This document shows, in pieces, positions 17,877-25,697 of a stretch of 64,000 bases of DNA. The DNA is from Pseudomonas caspiana. GTDB lineage: Bacteria > Pseudomonadota > Gammaproteobacteria > Pseudomonadales > Pseudomonadaceae. The stretch's first letter is position 1, and each line of letters opens with the position of its first letter. The translations under genes were made by a program, and so were the position numbers. Location of the stretch: positions 45,190-109,189 of the forward strand of contig NZ_LOHF01000021.1 of the NCBI RefSeq assembly GCF_002158995.1. The letters run 5' to 3'. Below the pieces are notes generated by a model that was not told the DNA's origin, did not search any database, and saw only the letters and a program-made list of their open reading frames with translations.

Positions 17877-19543
17877 GCACCGCGACTGCAGTTTTACAGG
17901 TCAGCGACCTGAGTATCGGCTATCAGACCCGAGAGGGCCGGGTGGATGGCGTCAGCCAAATCAACTTCGCCCTGTACCCTGGCGAGATTCTGGCCGTGGT
18001 GGGTGAGTCCGGCTCTGGCAAGTCCACCACTGCATCGGCACTGGTCGGTCTGCTGGCGGGCAATGCCCGGATTGAGTCCGGGAGTATTTTGTTTAACGGT
18101 ACAGAACAAGTCGCCGCCAGCGAACGGCAATGGCGCAATGTGCGCGGCAATGTATTGGGCTTTGTTCCGCAGGACCCCGGCCTGTCTCTGGACCCGGTCA
18201 AACGCATCGGCGCCCAGTTGCAGGAAGCCATGACCATTCACGGTGTGCCCAAGGCCGCCGCCAGATTACGCACCGTACGCTTGCTGGATGAAGTCGGCCT
18301 GAAAAACGTCGAGCGGGTACAGCGCAGCTTCCCGCATCAATTGTCCGGTGGCATGCGCCAGCGGGTGTTGATCGCGATGGCCTTGGCGAATAATCCGGCG
18401 CTGATCATTGCCGACGAACCTACAAGCGCGCTGGACGTCGGCGTGCAGCGGCAGATTCTTGATCGTTTGCAGGCTCTGGCCCGGGAGCGCGGCACCGCGG
18501 TGCTGTTGATTACCCATGATCTGGGCGTCGCGCTGGATCGGGCTGATCGTGTTCTGGTCATGTACCGTGGACGTGTTGTTGAAAGCGGTGATACCCGGCA
18601 GATGTTCCAGCGACCGCAGCATGCTTATACCCGCGAACTGTTGAAAACCGTGCCGGCGCTGTCGGCGGCGGCTCATCCAGTGGTGCCCGAACGCCGTAGT
18701 CCGGCCTTCGAAAACGAGCGGCCATTGTTGGTGGTCGAACGACTGGGCAAGGACTTTTCCAGTTGGCGCAATCCGGGTTTGCCTGCCGTGGACGATGTGT
18801 CTTTCACGCTGCTGCGCCGAGGCACCACCAGTCTGGTGGGAGAGTCGGGCTCGGGTAAATCCACCACGGCGCGACTGATCCTCGGCCTGGAAAAGCTTGA
18901 TAGCGGGCGGGTGCTGTTTGACGGTACTGAAATCAGCCAATACACCCGCCGTGACTGGCAAGCGCTGCGCCGCAGGATTCAGGTGGTTTATCAGAATCCG
19001 TATGCGTCGCTGGACCCTGGCTTCACGCTGGAGCAGATCATCACCGAACCGTTGCAGGCTTATGCCATCGGCGACAAAAACTGGCGCTCGGCCCGCGCCG
19101 CTCAACTGCTGGAGCAGGTAGAGCTGCCGTCACGTTTGCTGCATTGCCGACCGGCGCAGCTTTCCGGGGGGCAACGTCAGCGTGTCGCCATCGCGCGAGC
19201 CTTGGCGCTAGAGCCGGAGCTGGTGGTGCTGGACGAACCCCTTTCGGCACTGGATGCTTCGGTGCAGACCCAAATCCTGGCGCTGCTGGCCGATCTGCAA
19301 CAGAGGTTGGGCTTGAGTTACCTGTTCATCTCTCATGATCTGACGGTGGTCCGGCAGATCTCCGATCAGGTAGTGGTGATGCAGGCGGGGAAGGTGGTGG
19401 AGAAGGGCGATACCGAACAGATATTCCAGACTCCGGCCCATCCCTATACCCGAGGTTTGCTCGCCGACGTGCCGGGCAGGCGTTACCTGGACCTGCTCGA
19501 CGAATTTTCCCGAGCACTGGTGCTGCGCCGGATAGCAATTTGA
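17873..19543 (+). CDS. Peptide-type ABC transporter, double ATPase
   Basis: A 556-residue double ATPase from the ATG at 17873, which has a GGGA site upstream and a four-base overlap with the permease gene. The frame stays open upstream to 17588, but that part lies inside the permease gene and is not credible protein. Each half has Walker A (GESGSGKST), a signature (LSGGMRQRV in half 1, LSGGQRQRV in half 2), Walker B with D-loop (ADEPTSALDV and LDEPLSALDA) and the switch His (ITHDL and ISHDL). Residue layout matches the paralogue at 2633-4273. It is the last gene of the second peptide-type operon. Confidence 0.93.
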   Translation: MSTATAVLQVSDLSIGYQTREGRVDGVSQINFALYPGEILAVVGESGSGKSTTASALVGLLAGNARIESGSILFNGTEQVAASERQWRNVRGNVLGFVPQDPGLSLDPVKRIGAQLQEAMTIHGVPKAAARLRTVRLLDEVGLKNVERVQRSFPHQLSGGMRQRVLIAMALANNPALIIADEPTSALDVGVQRQILDRLQALARERGTAVLLITHDLGVALDRADRVLVMYRGRVVESGDTRQMFQRPQHAYTRELLKTVPALSAAAHPVVPERRSPAFENERPLLVVERLGKDFSSWRNPGLPAVDDVSFTLLRRGTTSLVGESGSGKSTTARLILGLEKLDSGRVLFDGTEISQYTRRDWQALRRRIQVVYQNPYASLDPGFTLEQIITEPLQAYAIGDKNWRSARAAQLLEQVELPSRLLHCRPAQLSGGQRQRVAIARALALEPELVVLDEPLSALDASVQTQILALLADLQQRLGLSYLFISHDLTVVRQISDQVVVMQAGKVVEKGDTEQIFQTPAHPYTRGLLADVPGRRYLDLLDEFSRALVLRRIAI

Positions 19544-19570
19544 GTGACGCCAGTGATGGCTGTGATGATC

Positions 19571-19679
19571 CTCTGTGGGAGCAGGGCTTGGTATGGGCGG
19601 CATTCCGACGATAAACGATAACGCGGTGTGTCTTCTGACTAAGTCTCATGCATCGCGAGCAAGCTCTGCTCCCACGGAG
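19571..19679. repeat. REP/REPIN element, GTGGGAGCAGGGCTTG type
   Basis: Arms CTCTGTGGGAGCAGGGCTTG and GAGCAAGCTCTGCTCCCAC are inverted around a variable middle of about 65 bp. It lies downstream of the second peptide-type ABC operon. Confidence 0.75.
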
Positions 19680-19808
19680 CCCACGGTTGTCCGCAAGACC
19701 GGCGTTAGCCGGGACATTCACCAAATATTCTTCGGGAGAAATACTGCTCACCCGGCTAAAGCCTTTCCTACAGATGCAGCACGCCGCCTTTGCTTATGCC
19801 TTTCAACT

Positions 19809-19823
19809 CTGTGAGCTGCCCAC
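19809..19823. promoter_or_regulatory. Partial copy of the CTGTGAGC operator sequence
   Basis: CTGTGAGCTGCCCAC matches the first 15 bases of the palindrome at 19923-19939 except at one or two positions of the right arm. It lies about 115 bp upstream of that site and may be an auxiliary site for the same regulator. Confidence 0.35.
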
Positions 19824-19909
19824 GTTATGCTCGTGGTGCATATTCTTAGCCGAAAGGGTTCGTTCGGATTTATGAAGTTTTAGATTAGCGTAGTGGCCAT
19901 TGGTAAGCC

Positions 19910-19928
19910 TCACAGAATCATTCTGTGA
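19910..19928. promoter_or_regulatory. Perfect 19-bp palindrome, candidate GntR operator
   Basis: TCACAGAATCATTCTGTGA is a perfect 9-1-9 inverted repeat 30 bp before the regulator's start codon. A site of this size next to a GntR/FCD gene suggests autoregulation and control of the operon. It overlaps the next palindrome through a shared CTGTGA. Confidence 0.62.
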
Positions 19929-19939
19929 GCTGCTCACAG
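19923..19939. promoter_or_regulatory. Second perfect palindrome CTGTGAGC-T-GCTCACAG
   Basis: A perfect 8-1-8 inverted repeat that shares six bases with the right arm of the palindrome at 19910-19928. The two could bind two dimers side by side or allow alternative binding registers. It lies 18 bp before the start codon, where it could block transcription or translation start. Confidence 0.58.
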
Positions 19940-19957
19940 ACTGGATTGAGCCGCTAG

Positions 19958-20683
19958 ATGACTTCTCCCGCCACGCCCTTCGCCAGACCCGAAGTCGCCA
20001 GTTTTGGCGATGACGCCTACAGCCGTATTCGTCGCGACATTCTTTCCTGCCGCTTGATGCCTGGCACAAAAATTACCGAGCCTGACCTGATGACCGAGTA
20101 CGGCATCGGCAAAAGCAGTTGCCGCATCGCGCTGACACGGCTGTGCCACGAAAACCTGCTGCGTTCTATCCCCCGCAAGGGCTATCAGGTCGCGCCAATC
20201 ACCTTGAAAGACGTGGAAGAAATCTTTGCCCTGCGGGTGCAACTCGAACCCATGGCGGCGCGGCTCGCTGTCGGGCGGGTTGATCTTGAGCAATTGCGTG
20301 CGCTGGAAGCCGCCTGCCGGGTTCGCCATCTGGCGCCGTTGTCGGAGCAGATCGATGTGTTCATGGACGCCAACAAGGCATTCCACATGGCGATCATCGA
20401 GGCCTCGGGCAATGAACGACTGGTGCGCACCTTGTCCGGTCTCATGGATGAAATGACCCGTCTGGTGGCACTGGGTTTCAATGTGCAAGGCACCAAACCC
20501 GAGATCAAGCACGATCACAACGCCATGATCAGCGCCTTTGAAGAGGGCGATGGCAAGCGTGCCGAGCTGATTGCTCGCCGCCATATCGAAACCTTTCAGG
20601 CAATGACGCTCGAGAAGGTTTACGACAGCCTCAGCGAATCGGGTGCGTCACTGCCCATGCTCGCCGCGAGGTTTGCCCGATGA
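19958..20683 (+). CDS. GntR-family regulator, FCD domain
   Basis: A 241-residue regulator. The N-terminal winged helix (about residues 15-80) contains YSRIRRDILSCRLMPGTKI and LTEYGIGKSSCRIALTRL, followed by RKGYQVAPITLKDVEEIFALR, the usual junction to the all-helical FCD ligand domain (about 85-225). The Asp/His residues of a metal-dependent FCD pocket are plausible (AFHMAIIEASGN, DHNAMISAFEEGD). Such proteins respond to carboxylates or related catabolites. Its stop overlaps the start of the first transporter gene (ATGA), so it is probably part of the operon it controls. The palindromes at 19910-19939 are the likely operators. Confidence 0.92.
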   Translation: MTSPATPFARPEVASFGDDAYSRIRRDILSCRLMPGTKITEPDLMTEYGIGKSSCRIALTRLCHENLLRSIPRKGYQVAPITLKDVEEIFALRVQLEPMAARLAVGRVDLEQLRALEAACRVRHLAPLSEQIDVFMDANKAFHMAIIEASGNERLVRTLSGLMDEMTRLVALGFNVQGTKPEIKHDHNAMISAFEEGDGKRAELIARRHIETFQAMTLEKVYDSLSESGASLPMLAARFAR

Positions 20684-21441
20684 CTGCGCAGGCCTTCTTC
20701 TCGATCACAGCTCCCGCGCTAAGCCTGGACGGTATCTCCAAGAATTTTGGTGAACTGGAAGTCCTGCGTGATATCTCGGTGCAGGTCGCCCAGGGCGAAA
20801 TTCTTGCCTTGCTGGGCACTTCAGGCTGCGGCAAAAGCACTCTGCTGAATATTCTGTCCGGACTGCTCAAAGCTGATCAGGGCAGTTTGCAACTGGAAGG
20901 CCAGGCCGCCGAACATTTTGACGGCTGGCGTCGCGTCGCCTACATGTTCCAGGAAGATCGCCTGTTGCCGTGGCGCACAGTGCGCAGCAACGTCGCATTT
21001 GGCCTGGAAGGGGCGGGTCTGAACAGGGCCGAGCGCCTCGCCCGTGCCGACGCGGCGCTGAGGCTGGTGGAACTGGAAGCATTCGCCAAAGCCTGGCCAC
21101 ATCAGCTGTCTGGGGGGATGCGCAGTCGCGTGGCCCTGGCGCGCAGTCTGGTGGTGGAGCCCAGCGTGCTGTTGATGGATGAACCGTTCTCCAAGCTCGA
21201 TCCGCAAACCCGCAGCCAGATGCACCATGAGTTGCTGCGCCTGCAAGCGTTGAAAGGCATGACCATCGTCTTCGTCACCCATGATGTGGAAGAAGCCGTG
21301 GTGCTGGCCGACCGCGTAGTCGTACTGGAGCCACGTCCGGGGCGGATTCGGGACATTGTCGGGATCGACTTGCAGCGTCCCCGCGCTCCGACTGCCGCTG
21401 ATGTCAGCGAGCAGGTTCGCCAATTGCGGTTGAAGGTATGA
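20680..21441 (+). CDS. SsuB/TauB-type ABC transporter ATPase
   Basis: A 253-residue ATPase of the nitrate/sulfonate/taurine importer class. It has Walker A LGTSGCGKST near residues 46-55, the Q-loop (MFQEDRLLPW, typical of this class), signature LSGGMRSRVALARSL, Walker B and D-loop LLMDEPFSKLD, and switch FVTHDVEEAV. All catalytic positions look normal. It is coupled by ATGA overlaps to the regulator before it and the permease after it. The substrate should be a small oxyanion-bearing or aromatic molecule, but the class is broad. Confidence 0.92.
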   Translation: MTAQAFFSITAPALSLDGISKNFGELEVLRDISVQVAQGEILALLGTSGCGKSTLLNILSGLLKADQGSLQLEGQAAEHFDGWRRVAYMFQEDRLLPWRTVRSNVAFGLEGAGLNRAERLARADAALRLVELEAFAKAWPHQLSGGMRSRVALARSLVVEPSVLLMDEPFSKLDPQTRSQMHHELLRLQALKGMTIVFVTHDVEEAVVLADRVVVLEPRPGRIRDIVGIDLQRPRAPTAADVSEQVRQLRLKV

Positions 21442-22214
21442 ACAGCATGCTTTCCAACCGTTTCGTAATTCTATTGGCCCAGCGCCTGCTGCTGGTGGCG
21501 GTGTTCGCCATTGCCTGGTGGTACGCCGCTGGACGCTTGCCGTCGTTCGTGTTGCCAGGGCCGGAGAAGGTCTTCGCTGCTCTGAATACCCTGTGGCACA
21601 GCGCGACTTTTGTGCATGACCTGAGCGCGACCATGGGCCGGGTGTTCAGCGGTTTTGCCCTCGCAGCGCTGATCGGTACGCCGCTCGGTCTGGCCTTGGG
21701 GTCAAGCCGAACCCTGGCGCAATTCTTTGAGCCGATCCTGGCAGTGTTCAACACGGTCTCTTCTGCGATCTGGGCGATCTTCGCGATCATCTGGTTCGGC
21801 ATTTCCGATGCGACCACCGTGTTTGTGGTGTTCATGACGTCGATGCCGCTGATCCTGACCAACGTCTGGCAGGGCGCCCAGACCGTGGAACGCCAGTACA
21901 TCGATCTGGCGCGCTCGTTTCGCATGTCGCGCAGCCAGATCCTGGTCAAGATTTATCTGCCGACCATCCTCCCGTATTTCTTTTCCGGTGCGCGGCTGGC
22001 CTTCGGTTTCGGCTGGCGCGTGTCGCTGGTGGCGGAAACCCTTGGCGCGTCGGACGGTATCGGCTACCGCCTGCGGCAGGCGGCCGATCTGGTGCAGAGC
22101 GATCAGGTGTTCGCCTGGACGATCTTGCTGGTCACTTTGATGTTGCTGCTTGAGGCGGGTGTGCTCAAACCCCTCGAACGGCGTTTGTTTCGCTGGAAAA
22201 CCTCCAATCAATGA
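21438..22214 (+). CDS. SsuC/TauC-type ABC transporter permease
   Basis: A 258-residue permease with about six membrane spans. The class pattern is present: an N-terminal span (LLLVAVFAIAWWYAAG), LPSFVLPGPEKVFAAL, GRVFSGFALAALIGTPLGLALG, and the EAA loop (QYIDLARSFRMSRSQILVKIYLPTILPYF). Its start overlaps the ATPase stop. With the ATPase at 20680 and the binding protein at 22235 it makes a complete importer, the first of two in this operon. Confidence 0.92.
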   Translation: MNSMLSNRFVILLAQRLLLVAVFAIAWWYAAGRLPSFVLPGPEKVFAALNTLWHSATFVHDLSATMGRVFSGFALAALIGTPLGLALGSSRTLAQFFEPILAVFNTVSSAIWAIFAIIWFGISDATTVFVVFMTSMPLILTNVWQGAQTVERQYIDLARSFRMSRSQILVKIYLPTILPYFFSGARLAFGFGWRVSLVAETLGASDGIGYRLRQAADLVQSDQVFAWTILLVTLMLLLEAGVLKPLERRLFRWKTSNQ

Positions 22215-22234
22215 ACCCTCTAGGAACTGCACCC

Positions 22235-23218
22235 ATGCGCAAGCTTTTTGCCGCCGCAGCGTTGGCGATGACTGTTTTTGTTTCTTTCTCCAGCCAGGCG
22301 GCCGAAGCCGTCCGCATTGGTTACTGGACCAGCGGAGTCAGTCTGGGCTATGGCTCGGTGCTTGAAGCCAAAGACTTTCTGGCCAAGCGCGGCATCGACG
22401 CGACCTTCGTGCATTTTCCGGATGTAAACGCGCCGATTCGCGCACTGGCAGCAGGCTCGATTGATCTGGCTTTCGGCGCGCCGGTAGCGGGCGTTTTCAG
22501 CGCCGCCGCAGAAGGTGTGCCGATCAAAATCTTTGCCGCGACCCAGCCTGCAGATGTGCAGTTCGTGGTGCCTGCGGATTCACCAATCAAGTCGGTGGCT
22601 GAGTTCAAAGGCAAGAAGATCGGCATGTCGCCCACTGGCTCTTCGGTGGCGGTGATCGCTGGCACGGTATTGGCGGGTAACTACGGCATTCAGCCCACGG
22701 ACTTCTCGCTGATTGGTGGCAACGAATCGCGACTGGCGCAGTTCCTTTCACAAAAGCAGGTGGATGGTGCGGCCTTGCGTTCGTTGACCATCGACCAACT
22801 GGACGACGAACTGAAGGTTAAACGTCTGGGCAGCTTCGCGGATGAGTGGAAGAAACTGACCAAAACCGATGCTGTGCCGTACATCGGGGTTGGCGCAGTG
22901 AACGCCAAACTGGTGGATGAGCACCCGGAGACAGTGGCCAAAGTCATTGCTGCATTGCGCGACACCCTGGCCTGGGGCGCGAGCCACCACGACGAAGTAG
23001 TCGGCATTCTGGAAAAGAGCGCCAACCTGCCCACCAAGGACGCCAGGGTTTACGTCGGCCTGTGGAATGCCATGAACCGCGTGTCCTTCGAGCCTGCCGA
23101 CATCGAGACCCTGAAGTTGCAGCACAAAGTCTTTATTGAGGGCGGTCTGGTCAAGGGCGCGCTCAAGGATGACCTGTTCGCTACCAAGCCTTACGCCGAA
23201 TCAAAAAACCTCAAGTAA
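22235..23218 (+). CDS. SsuA/TauA-like periplasmic binding protein
   Basis: 327 residues from the ATG at 22235, chosen because an AGGAA site sits nine bases upstream and the Sec signal (MRKLFAAAALAMTVFVSFSS, cleavage near QAA) then starts normally; an in-frame ATG at 22211 adds only a polar extension. NMT1/SsuA-type motifs include FPDVNAPIRALAAGSIDLAFG and SVAEFKGKKIGMSPTGSS. It would deliver the ligand to the permease just before it. A 39-bp gap leads to the reductase gene. Confidence 0.9.
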   Translation: MRKLFAAAALAMTVFVSFSSQAAEAVRIGYWTSGVSLGYGSVLEAKDFLAKRGIDATFVHFPDVNAPIRALAAGSIDLAFGAPVAGVFSAAAEGVPIKIFAATQPADVQFVVPADSPIKSVAEFKGKKIGMSPTGSSVAVIAGTVLAGNYGIQPTDFSLIGGNESRLAQFLSQKQVDGAALRSLTIDQLDDELKVKRLGSFADEWKKLTKTDAVPYIGVGAVNAKLVDEHPETVAKVIAALRDTLAWGASHHDEVVGILEKSANLPTKDARVYVGLWNAMNRVSFEPADIETLKLQHKVFIEGGLVKGALKDDLFATKPYAESKNLK

Positions 23219-23257
23219 TCCATCCCCGATTGATCACCAACTCAGGAGAAATCCCCA

Positions 23258-24274
23258 GTGAGCAAAACCATGAAAGCCTTGGTACTCGATGCACACGGCG
23301 ACCTTGACCGTCTGCGTGTGGTAAGCGACAAGCCGCTACCGGCAGTCACCCAGGGTCACGTCGTGATCCGTGTTGGCGCGTCTTCTTTCAACTACCACGA
23401 TGTGTTTACCGTCAAAGGCATGCCGGGCATCAAGGTGCCGCTGCCGGTGGTGATCGGCCTCGATCTGGCGGGCACCATTACTGAACTGGGCGAGGGCGTC
23501 AGTGGCTGGAACGTCGGCGACCGCGTTCTGGTGAATCCGTTGAAGCCCGACATCGGGCTGATGGGCGAAATGGTTGACGGCGGCATGGCTGAATACGCTC
23601 TGGTGGATGCCCGTCAGTTGATCAGCCTGCCGTCGGCGGTGAGCTTCGAGCAAGCGGCGGCATTGCCGGTGGCTTACGGCACCGCGCACCGAATGTTGAT
23701 CACCCATAACACCGTCAAGCCGGGTGACCGGGTGCTGATTCTCGGTGCCAGCGGCGGCGTTGGCACGGCCAGTGTGATTCTCGCCAAACTGCTTGGCGCC
23801 GAAGTCATTGCCTGTGCGGGGAGTGATGCGAAGGGCGAGCGCCTCAAGGAAATCGGTGCCGATCACGTGCTCAATTATCGCGAGACTGACTTCTCCAAGT
23901 GGGCCATTGCCAAGTACGGCAAGCCACAACGCCGCACTCACGAAGGCGGTGTGGATGTGGTGATCAACTTCACCGGTGGCGACACCTGGGTGCCATCGCT
24001 CAAATGCCTGAAGCGTGGCGGCACTTTGCTGGTGTGCGGCGCAACTGCAGGCCACGATCCTGCCGAGGATTTGCGCTACGTGTGGAGCTTCGAGCTGAAC
24101 ATCAAGGGCTCCAACAGCTTCTACGAGGAAAACCTGGTGGGCCTGCTGGACTTGATCGCTGAAGGCAAGATCGACCCGCTGATCGACCGTGTTCTGCCGC
24201 TGGAACAGGCCGCCGAAGGCCTGGCCCTGATCCGCGACCGCGAAGTGCTGGGCAAGGTTGTCGTCAAGCCCTGA
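23258..24274 (+). CDS. Zinc-less MDR family oxidoreductase (quinone reductase-like)
   Basis: A 338-residue medium-chain dehydrogenase/reductase. The GTG start has an AGGAG site nine bases upstream. The NAD(P) loop is GASGGVGTASV near residue 160. The catalytic-zinc motif GHE is replaced by GLD (VVIGLDLAGTI), and the four-Cys structural-zinc lobe is missing, so it belongs with the zinc-independent quinone/enoyl reductases rather than alcohol dehydrogenases. It could reduce an enone or enoyl intermediate made in the operon. It is preceded by a complete importer and followed by a REP element and the thioesterase gene. Confidence 0.86.
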   Translation: MSKTMKALVLDAHGDLDRLRVVSDKPLPAVTQGHVVIRVGASSFNYHDVFTVKGMPGIKVPLPVVIGLDLAGTITELGEGVSGWNVGDRVLVNPLKPDIGLMGEMVDGGMAEYALVDARQLISLPSAVSFEQAAALPVAYGTAHRMLITHNTVKPGDRVLILGASGGVGTASVILAKLLGAEVIACAGSDAKGERLKEIGADHVLNYRETDFSKWAIAKYGKPQRRTHEGGVDVVINFTGGDTWVPSLKCLKRGGTLLVCGATAGHDPAEDLRYVWSFELNIKGSNSFYEENLVGLLDLIAEGKIDPLIDRVLPLEQAAEGLALIRDREVLGKVVVKP

Positions 24275-24382
24275 GCCCTTTTTAACCGTTTAACGCTGTA
24301 CCGCTGCCGGAGTTTTTGATTCGGCGGCATGGGGCTCTGCACGTTCAATTCAGCCGCCTAACCGAATTGAAATGCATGTTTC

Positions 24383-24460
24383 TGTAGGCGCGCACGAGCA
24401 CCGCGATGGCGGTGGCTCAGGCAGAACGCTATCGCTGCCTCGGTGCTCGTGAGCTCCTAC
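24383..24460. repeat. REP/REPIN element, GCGCACGAGCACCGCGA type
   Basis: Arms TGTAGGCGCGCACGAGCACC and GGTGCTCGTGAGCTCCTAC are inverted around a GATGGCGGTG...CGCTATCGC core. It lies between the reductase and thioesterase genes, inside the putative long operon. Confidence 0.85.
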
Positions 24461-24486
24461 CAAACTCAACAACCAGGAAATTAAAC

Positions 24487-24906
24487 ATGACCGATACATT
24501 GCCAACTGCAGCTGACATTCAGGCCCGCTTGCTCAAAGGGCCTTACCACCAATGGCTGGGCCTTGAAGTCATTGAGGTGGGTGAGGGCAGCATCGAGCTC
24601 ACCGCCAAATGGCGCGAAGAGTGGGTGGTTAACGTCGAAGGTGGCTATACCCACGGCGGCATTCTCGCGGCACTGGTTGACCTGACTGCCGACTGGGCGC
24701 TGGTCTCCAAAACCGGCAAGGGCGTGCCTACCGTTGACTTGCGCGTTGACTACCACCGTGCGGCGAAAGGTGATTTGCGCGCCACTGGCCGGGTGATCAA
24801 GTTCGGCAAGCAGTTCTCGGTGGCCGAAGCGCAGGTATTCGATGGCGAGGGACATCTGGTCGCCAGTGGGCGTGGCCTGTATTCGACTCCTGCACCCAAG
24901 GCCTGA
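24487..24906 (+). CDS. PaaI-family hotdog thioesterase
   Basis: A 139-residue hotdog-fold acyl-CoA thioesterase. The start is the ATG at 24487 behind CAGGAAATTAAAC; the frame is open further upstream only through a REP element. The active-site helix motif THGGILAALVDLTADWAL (about residues 56-73) has the His-Gly-Gly...Asp pattern of the PaaI group, and VDLRVDYHRAAKGDL is the usual next strand. It would hydrolyse a CoA thioester, probably aromatic or short acyl. Together with the acyl-CoA ligase at 25694 and the BAAT-type protein at 28360 it points to CoA-activated intermediates. Confidence 0.9.
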   Translation: MTDTLPTAADIQARLLKGPYHQWLGLEVIEVGEGSIELTAKWREEWVVNVEGGYTHGGILAALVDLTADWALVSKTGKGVPTVDLRVDYHRAAKGDLRATGRVIKFGKQFSVAEAQVFDGEGHLVASGRGLYSTPAPKA

Positions 24907-24908
24907 TC

Positions 24909-25697
24909 ATGCAAACCGCTCTGGATCATCTGGTCATCAACACTCGTTTTGAGACTGACACCGCAGCTCAAGTGTTCGCTGCGCTGGGTTTCACCCTCAC
25001 GCCGCGTGGCTATCACTCGCTGGGTTCACTCAACCATTTGATGATGTTCCCGGGCGGCTACCTCGAACTCATCGGCCTGCCGCTGGGCACGCGCAAATTA
25101 CGCCAGGAGGTGCTGGACAGCCCACTGGGCATCGACGGTCTGGTGCTGAATACCAGGAATGCTCACGCCACTCACAGCGAACTGGTCAGCGCCGGTTTTC
25201 TGGTGCAACCGGTACAACGCTTCTCCCGTGCGGTGGAGCATCAGGGGCGCGATCTGACCGCACGTTTTACCACGGTGCGCTTGCAGGCCAACGAGTTCGC
25301 AGCCGGTCGCGTTTACTACTGCCACCACGAAACCCCGGAGCTGGTCTGGCAGCGGCAGTGGCTGACGCATGCCAATGGTGTCAGTGCGATTATCAAACTG
25401 ACGGTGCTCAGCGCAGAGCCCGAAGCGGAAGCTGCACGCTACGCTGCCCTCGGTCAACTGGGCGATGGCTTTGCACTGGACATTGTCGATCAGGCCACTC
25501 TTGAGCAGCGCTTCGGTGCGTCCGCCAGTCGGTTAAGCCAACGAGACGAGCGCTTTGCGGCGATCACCTTGCGTTGCGTCGATCCGGTTGAACTGGCGCG
25601 GCTGGCTGAACAGGCGGGCTTGAGTCATCGGGTCGAAGCGGACCGGGTGCTGGTCGAGATTGCCGAATTTGAAACCGTGCTGGAGTTTGTCTCGTGA
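24909..25697 (+). CDS. Glyoxalase-like (VOC) domain protein
   Basis: A 262-residue protein of the Glyoxalase_3/VOC type. The start DHLVINTRF is followed by FAALGFTLTPRGYHSLGSLNHLMMF and GGYLELIGLP, which gives the typical VOC pattern of a metal-binding His early and a Glu at the end of the fourth strand; a second half (SAIIKLTVLSAEPEAEAARYAALG) may form the paired module. Members are lyases, dioxygenases or isomerases, so the reaction is open. It starts two bases after the thioesterase gene and its stop overlaps the GTG start of the ligase gene. Confidence 0.84.
   Translation: MQTALDHLVINTRFETDTAAQVFAALGFTLTPRGYHSLGSLNHLMMFPGGYLELIGLPLGTRKLRQEVLDSPLGIDGLVLNTRNAHATHSELVSAGFLVQPVQRFSRAVEHQGRDLTARFTTVRLQANEFAAGRVYYCHHETPELVWQRQWLTHANGVSAIIKLTVLSAEPEAEAARYAALGQLGDGFALDIVDQATLEQRFGASASRLSQRDERFAAITLRCVDPVELARLAEQAGLSHRVEADRVLVEIAEFETVLEFVS

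Larger units (their letters stand above)
19544..19957. other. 414-bp intergenic stretch
   Basis: The left part holds a REP element (19571-19679) and a decayed second REP-like arm pair (about 19704-19766, GCCGGGACATTC and CCCGGCTAAAGCC). The right part (about 19800-19957) is less GC-rich and contains the palindromes listed separately, so it is the control region of the GntR regulator and probably of the long operon after it. Confidence 0.6.

Noticed and set aside
24406..24486. Extension of the PaaI-type thioesterase
   Set aside because: The extra codons run through a REP element and the hotdog domain starts after 24487.
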